Numbered from the stretch's first letter, positions 17,281 to 26,473 are shown. The stretch: 64,000 bases of DNA from Hymenobacter sp. BT188 (GCF_014333585.1 NZ_JACSCW010000003.1:682001-746000); one strand, 5' to 3'. The notes: a model not told the origin generated them from the sequence alone. Made by a program: numbers and translations.

Positions 17281-17751
17281 ATGGATTCTTCTTACGACCT
17301 CGCTACCCTACGCAGCCATTATGAGCAAGCCGCCGCCGATAAATCGGCTGGCGAGAAGTTTTATAAGCTCATGAGCAATTACCAAGGCAACGAAGCCTTG
17401 CCGCTGGCTTATAAAGCTGCCTCCGAGGCCATTAGAGCCCGCGACGCGTCGATGTTTAACAAGCTGACTTATGCCCAGGCTGCTGCCCGCATCTTCGAGC
17501 AAGCCGCCGCTGCCAACTCAAACAATGCTGAAGTACGGTTTCTGCGTTTCAGTGTGGAAAGCAATATTCCCGCTTTTCTGGGTTTGAGCCCACACGTAGA
17601 AGAAGATAGGCAGTATCTGCTGGATGCGCTAAGGCAGCATCCGCAGTCGGGCCTAGATGCCGAGGCGTTCAATACGGTGCGTAATTTCCTGATAGGCAGG
17701 GGCCACGTGAGTGCGGAGCAGGCCCAGGAGCTAGAGCAATTAACGGCTTAA
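17281..17751 (+). CDS. Conserved hypothetical protein in the carotenoid cluster
   Basis: 156 residues, almost wholly helical, no signal peptide or membrane segment. Helical pairs such as NYQGNEALPLAYKAASEAIRARD and NKLTYAQAAARIFEQAAAANSNNAEVRFLRFSVESNIPAFLG look like a short TPR-type repeat protein. I do not recognise a named family. It is placed between the crtB terminator and a convergent DUF2141 gene, inside the carotenoid region, which suggests (weakly) a link to pigment or membrane physiology. The start ATG at 17281 is unambiguous. Confidence 0.75.
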   Translation: MDSSYDLATLRSHYEQAAADKSAGEKFYKLMSNYQGNEALPLAYKAASEAIRARDASMFNKLTYAQAAARIFEQAAAANSNNAEVRFLRFSVESNIPAFLGLSPHVEEDRQYLLDALRQHPQSGLDAEAFNTVRNFLIGRGHVSAEQAQELEQLTA

Positions 17752-17767
17752 TAACCAGGTATCAAGC

Positions 17768-18235
17768 TTAATACTTCATCGTTAGCTGCACCTTCACGCG
17801 GCTGCCGTGTACCACCACTTTTGCCTCGGCAAAAGATGGTGGACCCATAGCGGCAGGAGGATTATTGGAGAAGGCAAATCCTTCGGTAGGAATACCGATA
17901 AAGTTGGTGTCGAGGCGGCCGTTGTTGTTCTCGTCGTGGTAGGCGGCTATGGCGTAGTCGCCTTTGGGCAGCTTATCAAAGACGAAAACACATTCCTTCG
18001 CTGATAACTGTACTTTTTGGGTCGCTATCGACTTCTTGCCCGGAAATCCTTCTTTGCGATTGTAAAGTGACACATAGCAGGTGCCGCGAGCATTGCGCAG
18101 GTTGGTAACGCTGCCGCTAATGGCATGGCTGGCTGGTACATCGGGGTCGGAAGTGCCGGTACAGCAGAGCGCGGAGGCCGCCGAAACGAAAGCTATAACT
18201 TGTAGCAGCGTGATGGAAAGGAAGGAGCGAACCAA
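17768..18235 (-). CDS. DUF2141 domain-containing exported protein
   Basis: 155 residues with an N-terminal hydrophobic export signal (FLSITLLQVIAFVSAASALCC) and a DUF2141 beta-sandwich: GSVTNLRNARGTCYVSLYN, FDKLPKGDYAIAAYHDENNNGRLDTNFIGIPTEGFAFSNN are the family blocks (the D-x-N-x-N-G-x-L-D stretch looks like a calcium-type loop). Function of DUF2141 is unknown; it is often encoded next to carotenoid or sterol genes in Bacteroidota (from memory, not checked). It faces the hypothetical gene end to end with 16 nt between them. Confidence 0.85.
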   Translation of the reverse strand: MVRSFLSITLLQVIAFVSAASALCCTGTSDPDVPASHAISGSVTNLRNARGTCYVSLYNRKEGFPGKKSIATQKVQLSAKECVFVFDKLPKGDYAIAAYHDENNNGRLDTNFIGIPTEGFAFSNNPPAAMGPPSFAEAKVVVHGSRVKVQLTMKY

Positions 18236-18508
18236 GAGGCAGTAGGAGGTAAGGAAGGTCAGTTGGATGGCAAGGGCTCACCTAAATCGGCTCCCAAAGC
18301 TACATCACCCACGGCCTTTTAACGTGCACAACCGCTTAATCTTGTTATTTTCCTTTTGAAGAAAAGCTAGGATTTTCGAAATTGTAGAACACAGATAATC
18401 AGCTTCTACGGGCCGTAAGCTGAACTACAAGCCTAACTTATTGCGTACCTTATCAGCATGACACGTTTTGGCCAATAACCTTCAGGCTATTTTCTTGGTT
18501 ACCGATTT

Positions 18509-19357
18509 ATGCCGCACCATCTGAGCGTCCGTATCGACCCTAACTCTGGCTTTTGCTTCGGCGTTATCTATGCCATTCAAATGGCCGAGGATATTCTGGA
18601 AGAGCAGGGCTACCTGTACTGCCTCGGCGACATTGTGCACAATGACGAGGAAGTAGAGCGCCTGGAAGAGCGCGGCCTGCGCATCATCGACTACGATACC
18701 TTAGCGCAACTGCGCGACGAGAAAGTGCTGATTCGGGCCCATGGCGAGCCGCCCAGCACCTACCAAACTGGTTTACAGAATAATTTGACTTTGATTGATG
18801 CCTCGTGCCCGGTGGTGCTCAAGCTGCAAAACCGCATCAAAACCAGCTACGACAAGCAGGAGAAAATATTCATTTACGGCAAGCACGGTCATGCTGAGGT
18901 GCGCGGCTTACTGGGGCAGACCAGTGGTAACGCAGTAGTTTTTGAGAACCTGGACGAGCTTCTAGGGCACGAATTGCCCCCCAACATCACGCTTTACAGC
19001 CAAACTACGAAAAGCACCAACAGCTTTTACCGCATCAAGAGCGAGCTGGAGGAGCGAGGCTACGCCATTAACGCCAATGACACCATTTGCCGGCAGGTAA
19101 GCAATCGGGATAAGGACCTGCGCAAATTTGCCGCTCAGTTCGACCAGATTGTGTTTGTGTCGGGCACCAAGAGCAGCAACGGCAAAGTGCTGTATCAGGT
19201 CTGCAAGGATACCAACCCCCAAACCCACTTTATTTCGAAGGTGGAAGAAATCTGCGCCAGTTGGTTTGAGCCAGGCCAATCGGTCGGCATTTGCGGAGCT
19301 ACCAGCACGCCCATGTGGCTAATGGAAGATGTGCGCGACGCTCTGTTGGCGCTTTAA
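18509..19357 (+). CDS. ispH: 4-hydroxy-3-methylbut-2-enyl diphosphate reductase
   Basis: Last step of the MEP pathway, giving IPP and DMAPP, with a [4Fe-4S] cluster. 282 residues. The three cluster Cys are Cys16 (SGFCFGV), Cys100 (DASCPVV) and Cys194 (DTICRQVSNR); substrate-binding His are in DIVHND, RAHGEP and GKHGHAE. C-terminal GATSTPMWLMEDV is typical. Its place between crtB and crtW ties precursor supply to carotenoid synthesis. Upstream 273 nt is a spacer from the divergent DUF2141 gene. Confidence 0.95.
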   Translation: MPHHLSVRIDPNSGFCFGVIYAIQMAEDILEEQGYLYCLGDIVHNDEEVERLEERGLRIIDYDTLAQLRDEKVLIRAHGEPPSTYQTGLQNNLTLIDASCPVVLKLQNRIKTSYDKQEKIFIYGKHGHAEVRGLLGQTSGNAVVFENLDELLGHELPPNITLYSQTTKSTNSFYRIKSELEERGYAINANDTICRQVSNRDKDLRKFAAQFDQIVFVSGTKSSNGKVLYQVCKDTNPQTHFISKVEEICASWFEPGQSVGICGATSTPMWLMEDVRDALLAL

Positions 19358-19455
19358 ATCTATTGTGAAAGGAATTATAAACTAGTATTTGGTCTTTAAC
19401 AAGCTCTGTGATTGCAGGAGCAAACATCAGGTCTACATAAATTTAGCATTGCTTA

Positions 19456-20202
19456 ATGCATACCACCGCTACTGCTCAACCTTCCGTTACTCGTCTCAAG
19501 CCTGCTCCGGTCGGTAATAAGGGCGTACTCGTAGCGGGGGTAATTATGCTGAGCTGGGGGGCTTTATTGACGTTTCTGCTGGCTTTGTATGAGCCAGACT
19601 GGCGTACGCCGTGGCCCTATATGCTGCTGCTGCTCCAAACGCACTTGTACACGGGCCTATTTATCACCGCTCACGACGCTATGCACGGCGTGGTAAGCGC
19701 TGACAAGCGTTTGAATAACGGCTTAGGCACCGTAGCTGCGTTGCTATTTGCCTTCAACTGGTTTCCCGGAATGCTGCCTAAGCACCACCAGCATCATCGC
19801 CACGTGGGCACCCCCAATGACCCTGATTTTCATGATGGTCACCACCCTGGCTTTTTGCCTTGGCTGGCGCGCTTTGCCTGGAACTACGTCACGTGGTGGC
19901 AGGTGGCACTCATGGCGGCAACATATAATGCGCTGAAACTATTCTTCCCGCAGGCGAACGTCATTGCTTTCTGGATGATACCGGCTATCCTGGCTACGGT
20001 ACAGTTATTCTTTTTCGGTACGTATCTGCCCCACCGCGGCGAGCACGCCGAGCATAATGCGCACAAGTCGCGCAGCCAGTTTCGTCATCATGTGTGGGCC
20101 TTTGTGAGTTGCTACTTCTTCGGCTACCACTACGAGCATCACGACCAACCTTATCTGCCTTGGTGGCGGCTATGGCAGGCGAAAGAAGCCGCCACGCAGT
20201 AG
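19456..20202 (+). CDS. crtW: Beta-carotene ketolase CrtW (fatty acid desaturase fold)
   Basis: 248-residue membrane di-iron enzyme. Histidine boxes HDAMHG, HHQHHRHVG, HRGEHAEHNAH and YHYEHHDQPYLPWW match CrtW ketolases more closely than acyl desaturases; GTYLPHR is a CrtW signature. It would add 4-keto groups to beta rings and, with CrtZ, allow astaxanthin-like xanthophylls, or ketolate a monocyclic carotenoid such as flexixanthin precursors. It lies 98 nt after ispH and probably shares its transcript. Confidence 0.88.
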   Translation: MHTTATAQPSVTRLKPAPVGNKGVLVAGVIMLSWGALLTFLLALYEPDWRTPWPYMLLLLQTHLYTGLFITAHDAMHGVVSADKRLNNGLGTVAALLFAFNWFPGMLPKHHQHHRHVGTPNDPDFHDGHHPGFLPWLARFAWNYVTWWQVALMAATYNALKLFFPQANVIAFWMIPAILATVQLFFFGTYLPHRGEHAEHNAHKSRSQFRHHVWAFVSCYFFGYHYEHHDQPYLPWWRLWQAKEAATQ

Positions 20203-20519
20203 GTCTTAGCAAGAAATTATATGCAGAATTCATGCTTTGGCTATGATATGAAAGACGTAATCAATATTTATTTTAATAAGAATAATCACATTTTATTTTA
20301 GAATATTTTTATTGTTAATCTACTGTTTTTGTGGCTTGATTTAGTTGCAGAGCCTTTTTCCTGCAAACGGAATTTCATTAATATTTTTTTCTAACTTAAA
20401 AAATACCAACTTAGCGCTATATAGTGTTCTGAGTTGGTATTTTGATAGTTACGAACGTTTTCAGCGCTCTGATAACGACCAGCGTCCGCCAAGGACGGCT
20501 GGTGTGGGCGTGCCTGAAA
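20203..20519. other. AT-rich spacer before the TPR histidine kinase
   Basis: 317 nt with no gene. The first half is very AT-rich. A small imperfect hairpin (ACCAGCGTCC / GGACGGCTGGT, 20479-20503) lies just before the kinase ATG. I see no clear TAnnTTTG promoter. Confidence 0.5.
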
Positions 20520-22613
20520 ATGGTGGATTTACTATCGGTAAAGAGTAAACCGAATAACTTATCGAGTCAATCTCTTAAATCTTGGGCTGCTTTATTTATT
20601 GGGGTAGTAACATGCGTTAGCGCAGCTTCAGCTGCGCCCGCCGCCAGTCCACGGTCGCTCACCTTTGCGCACCAGCACCAGCAAGCCAGCCACCCAGTTG
20701 CTATAGCTGATCCACAGAATTCATTAAAGCAAGCCAGACTTGCTTTGAAAGCTGCCACTAACGCCAAAAATGCCCCCCAGGCTGCTGCCGCGCAACTTCA
20801 GATGGGTCGCGCCTATGAAGCACTACGACGCTACGATGAAGCAGTGCCACACTTTGCCGCCGCACTGCGCTACCACGTAAGAACGCGCGATGCCTATAAA
20901 GTTGCTAGTGTCCGTTACGCTTTAGGTAGTGCCCAGTTTAGCCAAGGCGACACCGGTAAAGCACGCGAAACATATCTGCTGGCTTTAAAGTCATTCACTG
21001 TGCTCCAGAACTTGGCGGGTATGGCCCAGGGATATGAGTTGCTGGGCCATTTGTATACCAGCGAGGCTAAATGGCCCCAAGCCCTGAAAAGCCATGATCA
21101 GGCGCTGGTAACTTGGCAAAAGGCCGGCAATGAGTACCAGACGGTAGTAGCCATGAACAACATGGCGCATGTGCACCGCCAACAGCGCCATTACAGCCGC
21201 GCTCTGTATCATCTGCAACGTGCTTACCGTAAGGCATTAGAGTATCAGGATAGTGCTTGCACCGGCCAGACGCTTACCAGCATTGGGCAGGTATATCAGG
21301 CCATGAACAACCAGGAGGTGGCAATGGGCTTTTATACGCAGGCGCTCACCAATTTGCCCCCCACCACAGCCCCAGGCTATGTAGCTGACTTACTGCACTC
21401 CTTGGCCATTGCCCACGATTCTATTGGTAATCATGAGCAAGCCAGCGCTTATCTGCAGCAAGCTTTGCCCTTAGCCCGGAAGGCGCGCGCACTTGGCCGG
21501 GTCAGTAGCATTTATCAATCGTTATCCAATCTCTATCAGCGCGACAATCGCTATTCGTTGAGTCTGGAGGCGTTGCACCACTATGCGGACTTGCAGGACA
21601 GCGTGTTTGCGGAGCAGCGTTCGGCGCAGGTAGCTGAACTGCAGACTCGCTACGAAACCGAAAAAAAAGAGCGCGAGATTCAACTCTTGACTAAAGATCG
21701 GCAGATTCAGGCCAGCCAGCTGCGCCGTCAGCAACTGTTGCGTGATGTGCTCTTGACAGGAACAGTGGTACTAATAGGGCTGGCTATAGTATTGTATCGC
21801 AGTCGGCGGCGCCATCGCCGCCTCAATGGTTTGCTTCAGCAGCAGAACGTAGATATTCAGGCCCAGCGGGATGAACTTGGACGTTTGAATCGTACTAAAA
21901 ATACGCTCTTCTCCGTGATTTCGCATGATTTGCGCAGTCCGCTGGGGTCTTTGTATTCCATGCTTTCCCTGCTGAATATGGGCGCGCTACCACCCGAACG
22001 GCTCGCCGTTCACTCCGAACGACTCAGTCGTATGCTGGATACTACTTTAAGCTTGCTTGACAACCTATTGAATTGGTCAGCGGCACAGATGGGAGGAGAA
22101 GCAACACGACCTGAGCCAGTATACCTCGATGAGGCCGTGGAGGAAACTCTGTCTTTGCTGCTCAGTGATGCCGAACGAAAAGGAATCTACTTGCTAAACC
22201 ACGTCGAGGAGCCCTGTGTCGTGCACGCCGATTTGAACATGATTCGGCTGGTGCTGCGCAATCTGGTAGCGAATGCCATTAAGTTTACGCCCGCCGCTGG
22301 TACCGTAACCGTAGCGGCGCAGCCCTTGGGTACTATGTGGGAAATTACGGTCACCGACTCAGGAATGGGGATTTCTACTGCCGACCGGGAGAAGATCTTT
22401 GGGCAGGGCGGACCTCATACCACGCTCGGTACAGCCCGTGAGAAAGGTACTGGTCTGGGCCTGTTGCTCTGCAAAGACTTTGTGGAGCGCAACGGTGGCA
22501 AACTTAGCTTCGAGAGCGAGGTAGGGCAGGGCAGTACGTTCCGGTTTACCTTACCCGCCGCCGCAACTCAGATTCTCGGAATCAGTCGGAATACTAGTGT
22601 TGCCGCCGGATAA
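20520..22613 (+). CDS. TPR-repeat sensor histidine kinase
   Basis: 697 residues from the ATG at 20520. An export signal (SWAALFIGVVTCVSAASAAPA) is followed by about seven TPR units (for example QAAAAQLQMGRAYEALRRYDEAVPHFAAAL), a coiled coil, one membrane helix (LLRDVLLTGTVVLIGLAIVLY), then HisKA with the phospho-acceptor in VISHDLRSPLGSL and a HATPase domain with N box RNLVANAIKFTP, G1 DSGMGIS and G2 GTGLGLLLCKDF. Periplasmic TPR kinases are typical of Bacteroidota. It overlaps the convergent response-regulator gene by 20 bp. An upstream TTG at 20442 is possible but would spoil the signal peptide. Confidence 0.9.
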   Translation: MVDLLSVKSKPNNLSSQSLKSWAALFIGVVTCVSAASAAPAASPRSLTFAHQHQQASHPVAIADPQNSLKQARLALKAATNAKNAPQAAAAQLQMGRAYEALRRYDEAVPHFAAALRYHVRTRDAYKVASVRYALGSAQFSQGDTGKARETYLLALKSFTVLQNLAGMAQGYELLGHLYTSEAKWPQALKSHDQALVTWQKAGNEYQTVVAMNNMAHVHRQQRHYSRALYHLQRAYRKALEYQDSACTGQTLTSIGQVYQAMNNQEVAMGFYTQALTNLPPTTAPGYVADLLHSLAIAHDSIGNHEQASAYLQQALPLARKARALGRVSSIYQSLSNLYQRDNRYSLSLEALHHYADLQDSVFAEQRSAQVAELQTRYETEKKEREIQLLTKDRQIQASQLRRQQLLRDVLLTGTVVLIGLAIVLYRSRRRHRRLNGLLQQQNVDIQAQRDELGRLNRTKNTLFSVISHDLRSPLGSLYSMLSLLNMGALPPERLAVHSERLSRMLDTTLSLLDNLLNWSAAQMGGEATRPEPVYLDEAVEETLSLLLSDAERKGIYLLNHVEEPCVVHADLNMIRLVLRNLVANAIKFTPAAGTVTVAAQPLGTMWEITVTDSGMGISTADREKIFGQGGPHTTLGTAREKGTGLGLLLCKDFVERNGGKLSFESEVGQGSTFRFTLPAAATQILGISRNTSVAAG

Positions 22614-23331
22614 GCGAGCGGCCAATAACACCTTCCGTCAGGCGCTCCCGGTACGTTTGCCCTACAGGTAGGCAATGGCTGCCAACCCGCACTTCGTGAG
22701 TGCTTACCGACTCGATATGGTTGGCATTGACTAGATAAGAGCGATGGGTGCGCACGAACATGCCAGTGGGTAATTGTTCTTCCAAATTCTTGAGGTTAAC
22801 CAGTGTCAAATGAGTACGTCCGTCAGCAGTATTAATCTTAGTGAAGTCCTTGAGGGCCTCCATGTACAGCACGTCGCGGTAGTGTAGGCGGACAAACTGG
22901 GAATCTGTGCGGATGAAGAAGGAGCCTGGGCGCAGAATCTGGTCGTATATCTCCGCTTCGCTCGACGAAGAGTTGCGAATTAAGCTTACTGCTTTGCTTA
23001 CAGAGCGCAAAAAACGATCGAGGGAAATAGGCTTTAATAAGAAGTCAATGACGTCAAGGTTGAAAGCTTCCATCGCGTACTGCGGAAAGGAAGTCATCAG
23101 GACTACCAGCGGCGGCTGACGCAGGGCACGTACCAGATCGAGGCCACTGAGGTGGGGCATCGTAACATCGGAGAACAGCACCTGCACTTCGTGGCTGGTA
23201 AGGTAGCTGTGGGCTTCCAACGGATCGGTAAATACGGCCTTGACTTCTAGTATATCCGTCATGGCTATATACGCCTGCAACAACTCCAGCACCAGCGGGT
23301 CATCGTCGAGAAGCAGACAACTGATCTTCAT
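22594..23331 (-). CDS. LytTR family response regulator
   Basis: 245 residues. The N-terminal receiver domain has the acidic pocket LLLDDDP and phospho-acceptor Asp55 (VLFSDVTMP), conserved Thr/Ser in LMTSFPQYA and Lys in DFLLKPIS. The C-terminal LytTR DNA-binding domain (about 140-240) includes VLYMEALKDFTKI, GMFVRTHRSYLVN and GSHCLPVGQTYRERL. It probably binds direct repeats upstream of targets. The gene converges on, and overlaps by 20 bp, the TPR kinase gene, the natural partner candidate. The start ATG at 23331 is clear. Confidence 0.92.
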   Translation of the reverse strand: MKISCLLLDDDPLVLELLQAYIAMTDILEVKAVFTDPLEAHSYLTSHEVQVLFSDVTMPHLSGLDLVRALRQPPLVVLMTSFPQYAMEAFNLDVIDFLLKPISLDRFLRSVSKAVSLIRNSSSSEAEIYDQILRPGSFFIRTDSQFVRLHYRDVLYMEALKDFTKINTADGRTHLTLVNLKNLEEQLPTGMFVRTHRSYLVNANHIESVSTHEVRVGSHCLPVGQTYRERLTEGVIGRSLIRRQH

Positions 23332-23635
23332 AAATGGAAATTTGATAATTAGTAGGGTGTGAATATAATAAGATTTAGATAATTGGGAATAGCATTGGTA
23401 TACATCATTGAGGGTTCAACCAGAAAAAGTGCTTGCTTATCTACTCTGACCCCTTCTTGATCTATTAAAGCTTGAATAAAAAAACGATAAGCATTATTTA
23501 GATATATTCTCGTTTTGTAAGTATTGCCGGAAAAGTTTCAACGTTCCCAGAGCATATATTCTGAGCCTTTTTCTATGATGGCTTATATATGAAGCTGAGA
23601 TAATAAAAAGCTTATGAAGTGATTCAAAAACTCAA
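23332..23635. other. AT-rich intergenic region upstream of the LytTR gene
   Basis: About 300 nt of AT-rich sequence between the LytTR start and the terminator at 23636. It must hold the promoter of the minus-strand response-regulator gene, but I find no box I would defend. Confidence 0.5.
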
Positions 23636-23683
23636 AGCCAGCAAAAAGCCCGGACCATTATTAGTCCGGGCTTTTTGCTGGCT
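23636..23683 (-). terminator. Terminator after the HMA gene
   Basis: Perfect long inverted repeat: AGCCAGCAAAAAGCCCGGAC (23636-23655) with its complement at 23664-23683, 8-nt loop. It closes the minus-strand metal-related set. Confidence 0.92.
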
Positions 23684-23692
23684 CATATGTGA

Positions 23693-24085
23693 CTAGTGCT
23701 TGGCTCCGTCGCTGTGAACAGGGTTGGTTTTTTTGCAGCAGTCCGGCAGCTTATCGTAGGCTCGGGCGTCGGCGGGCTGGGCGTCGGCGTCATATCCGGT
23801 TCGCTGTACGGCTGTGCGGAGGGCAGCGGGATTAGTCTTATCAGGACGATACGTGACTGTGAGCATCTGGGTAGGTACGTCGAGGTTGGCAGCCTGAACA
23901 CCTTTCTCGTAAGCCAGCGACTTCTCAAGTCGGGTCTTGCACATGTCGCATACGGCGGAGGTTTTGAGCGCTATCTGCGCCGTAGCATCAGCTTTTGCTT
24001 TGGCAGTTGCCTTTGTTTGGGCGTGGGCCAGCGGTGCTAAGGCTACCAATAGGAAGGTGAATAGGATGGACTTAAGGCGATTCAT
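23693..24085 (-). CDS. Secreted heavy-metal-associated (HMA) domain protein
   Basis: 130 residues from the ATG at 24085, with a signal peptide MNRLKSILFTFLLVALAPLAHAQ. The mature part is an HMA fold with the metal-binding CxxC motif in SAVCDMCKTRLEKSLAYEKG and the GVQAANLDVPTQMLTVTYRPDKT strand pattern. A second CC pair lies near the C-terminus (DCCKKTNP). Exported HMA proteins of this kind are likely periplasmic copper (or other soft metal) carriers. It is downstream of a TonB receptor on the same strand; a repeat copy (24129-24134) sits in its leader. Confidence 0.85.
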   Translation of the reverse strand: MNRLKSILFTFLLVALAPLAHAQTKATAKAKADATAQIALKTSAVCDMCKTRLEKSLAYEKGVQAANLDVPTQMLTVTYRPDKTNPAALRTAVQRTGYDADAQPADARAYDKLPDCCKKTNPVHSDGAKH

Positions 24086-24166
24086 ATGAAGAGTGTTTTT
24101 TGAGTGAAAAACGAAAGTATAAGATGCTGGGGGGCTTTTTATCTGCAACAGTATTTAGCTGGGAAA

Positions 24167-26473
24167 CTACTCCAGCCGAAAGCGAAAACCAAAGTAAGTC
24201 ATTCGACCATACACTGGCCCCCAGACCATTGCTGCGTCAAAATTCGGCCCAAATGGGTCGTTGGCTCCCATGATGGGGTCGCGCTGGCGATAGTTCGTTA
24301 GGTTCTCAACCCCAATATATGCTTCCCAGTGCTTGAAGGCGCGTGTAACCTGGGTGTTGAATAAGGCGAAGCGTGGCGCTGTAGGCAGTGGCTGGCCCGG
24401 TACGTGCCCTCCATGCTGCCCACTCTCGCCGGGGCTCATAGCCAGGGGGCGTTTGCCAAAACCCTGCATCGTCAGGTCGGCGCGCCATTTATCGAAAGCG
24501 GTAGCGTAGGCTACATTGGCAAAAATACGATGGGGTGACGTGAGCGGCCTAGGCAGCAACTGGCCCGTATAATCGGTGCGAACATCCAGGTATTTATAGG
24601 CGGCTTTAGCCTCCAAGCCCTTTACTGGCTCTACCTGCACTTCGGCCTGGAAGCTGCGCGAGTAGGAGCGGCCGCCCGGCAGCAAATTGCTGATATTAAG
24701 CTGATAGGGAGAGTAATAGGCATCAGCTACTACCTGGTTCTGAAACTCAGTGTGGTAGTAGTCGGTTACGAAGGTAGCGGGCTTGCCTAGCAGCGTAAAG
24801 TATTGGGTAAAACTGCCCCCCACGTTCCAGGCTTGCTCCGCCCGCAGGTTATTCGACACTACAAAGTCGCGGGAGCTAACGAGCATGCCCGTATTTTCGG
24901 CAATGGGATTGGCCGTGCGGAAACCCGACCCGCCGGCCAGGCGCAGTACCGTATTCTTGGTAGCGTCGTACTTGATATTGAGGCGGGGCGTCAGAAACCA
25001 GCCGTACAGGTTGTGGCGGTCGAGGCGCAGGCCCCCGACTACCGTCAGGTTACGAGCGTTCTGGTACGTGTACTCGGCGAAGGCGCCCGGTACCCGTTCC
25101 TGGCGGATGCGGTTTTCGCGCTGGTAGCGCTGGGCGGGCGTTTCGGAGGGCGCGGAGGCGTAGTCAGGCTGTAGTAAAACCTCGCGGTAATTATCGTGCA
25201 GATAGCTAAGGCCCACTCGGTAGGTATGGGCGGTGTTGCCCAGTACACTTTGAAACAGCAAGGTGGCTAGACCCGTGCGTTGCCGCCCATCATAAGTGCG
25301 GCGGCCGTACTGAGAGTCAAACGCGTGGTCGGTGGCGGTTAGCATCAGGCCCAGGCTTTGATAGGGGCGGCCGGGCCAGGTGTAGGAGGTTTTGGAGTAG
25401 CCTGTGTAGCGGTCAGTCTCGAGCGAGGTGCCGTAGTACGGGTTGCCAGCTTCTTCCCGAAACCCTACTTGCCCACCCTGGCGGGTTTCGCGCAGAGCAC
25501 CAAGTCCTAGTTCGCTCACAATGCCGTTGCCCGACTGGTATTTCCACTTATTGAACACGTTGTACTGGGTGGCGAGGGGCAAATCCAGAAAGCCGTCCTT
25601 ATTGCGGTCGACGCGGTGGCCAAGGTGGTCGGAGTGCAGGAGCAGGGCTGTGCTGAGCTTCTTGCTGACGGGCGCTGAGAGGTTGAGGTTGAGGTCGAAT
25701 TTGCCGAGGTCGTTGACGTAAGCATTGAAGAGCAGGCGGTCGGTTTTGGCGGGATCTTGCAGGCGCACATTCACTTGGCCAGCCATGCTTTCGTAGCCAT
25801 TCACCACGGAGCCCATGCCCTTTATAATGTCGATACTCTCGATCCAGGGACCCGCCAGATAGCTCAGCCGGTAAGGCGTGGCCAAGCCGCGCAGAGCCGG
25901 CAGATTATCCACGGTAAGTAGAGAGTAAGCGCCATCTAGCCCCAGCAGCTGAATCTGCTTAGCGCCTGACACCGCATCGGTGGTCGACACCTCCACGGCA
26001 GCGTTGGTCTCGAAGCTCTCCGCGAGGTTACAGCAAGCCGACTTGGTCAAATCGCGGCTGGTAATGACTTGGGTATTAGTAGGTGTAAGACCGGAATAGG
26101 AGGGCGCACGCTCTTCCACGCGCACCTCGCCTAGCTCGGCCGAGCGGCGGAGCGCGATGCGCACAAAGGATTGCTCGGCGGCCCCAACAATAACAGTGTC
26201 AGGCCGATAGCCTAGTGCTTGAATGATGAGGCGATGAGAAGCCCCGCGGGCGGGCCGCAGGATGCTAAAAATGCCCCCCGCGTCGGTGTTTGTAGCGCCC
26301 GATTGATCTTCGAGCCAGCGCACTACGGCACCGGGCAGCGGCCCAGAGGCGGCAGCATCGGTCACTTGCCCACGTACGGGCAAACTGGCCGGAGTTTGAG
26401 CGGCGGCTGGTTCGCTGAGGAGTAGCAAAAAGCCCCCCAGCGCCAATAGCTTGCGCCCTGAAAAAGAATTCAT
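24167..26473 (-). CDS. TonB-dependent receptor, probably metal-related
   Basis: 768 residues. A signal peptide (LLALGGFLLLLSEPAAAQ) is followed by a carboxypeptidase-regulatory-like domain (VRGQVTDAAASGPLPGAVVRW), a plug domain (NLAESFETNAAVEVSTTDA, GLDGAYSLLTVDNLP, IDIIKGMGSVVNGYESMAGQVNV) and a beta-barrel ending in an aromatic residue pattern (YFGFRFRLE). It imports a substrate across the outer membrane with TonB energy. Neighbours (HYC_CC_PP protein upstream, HMA protein downstream) point to a metal or metal chelate, an inference. Two GCCCCCC repeat copies fall in the first 70 codons. Confidence 0.88.
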   Translation of the reverse strand: MNSFSGRKLLALGGFLLLLSEPAAAQTPASLPVRGQVTDAAASGPLPGAVVRWLEDQSGATNTDAGGIFSILRPARGASHRLIIQALGYRPDTVIVGAAEQSFVRIALRRSAELGEVRVEERAPSYSGLTPTNTQVITSRDLTKSACCNLAESFETNAAVEVSTTDAVSGAKQIQLLGLDGAYSLLTVDNLPALRGLATPYRLSYLAGPWIESIDIIKGMGSVVNGYESMAGQVNVRLQDPAKTDRLLFNAYVNDLGKFDLNLNLSAPVSKKLSTALLLHSDHLGHRVDRNKDGFLDLPLATQYNVFNKWKYQSGNGIVSELGLGALRETRQGGQVGFREEAGNPYYGTSLETDRYTGYSKTSYTWPGRPYQSLGLMLTATDHAFDSQYGRRTYDGRQRTGLATLLFQSVLGNTAHTYRVGLSYLHDNYREVLLQPDYASAPSETPAQRYQRENRIRQERVPGAFAEYTYQNARNLTVVGGLRLDRHNLYGWFLTPRLNIKYDATKNTVLRLAGGSGFRTANPIAENTGMLVSSRDFVVSNNLRAEQAWNVGGSFTQYFTLLGKPATFVTDYYHTEFQNQVVADAYYSPYQLNISNLLPGGRSYSRSFQAEVQVEPVKGLEAKAAYKYLDVRTDYTGQLLPRPLTSPHRIFANVAYATAFDKWRADLTMQGFGKRPLAMSPGESGQHGGHVPGQPLPTAPRFALFNTQVTRAFKHWEAYIGVENLTNYRQRDPIMGANDPFGPNFDAAMVWGPVYGRMTYFGFRFRLE

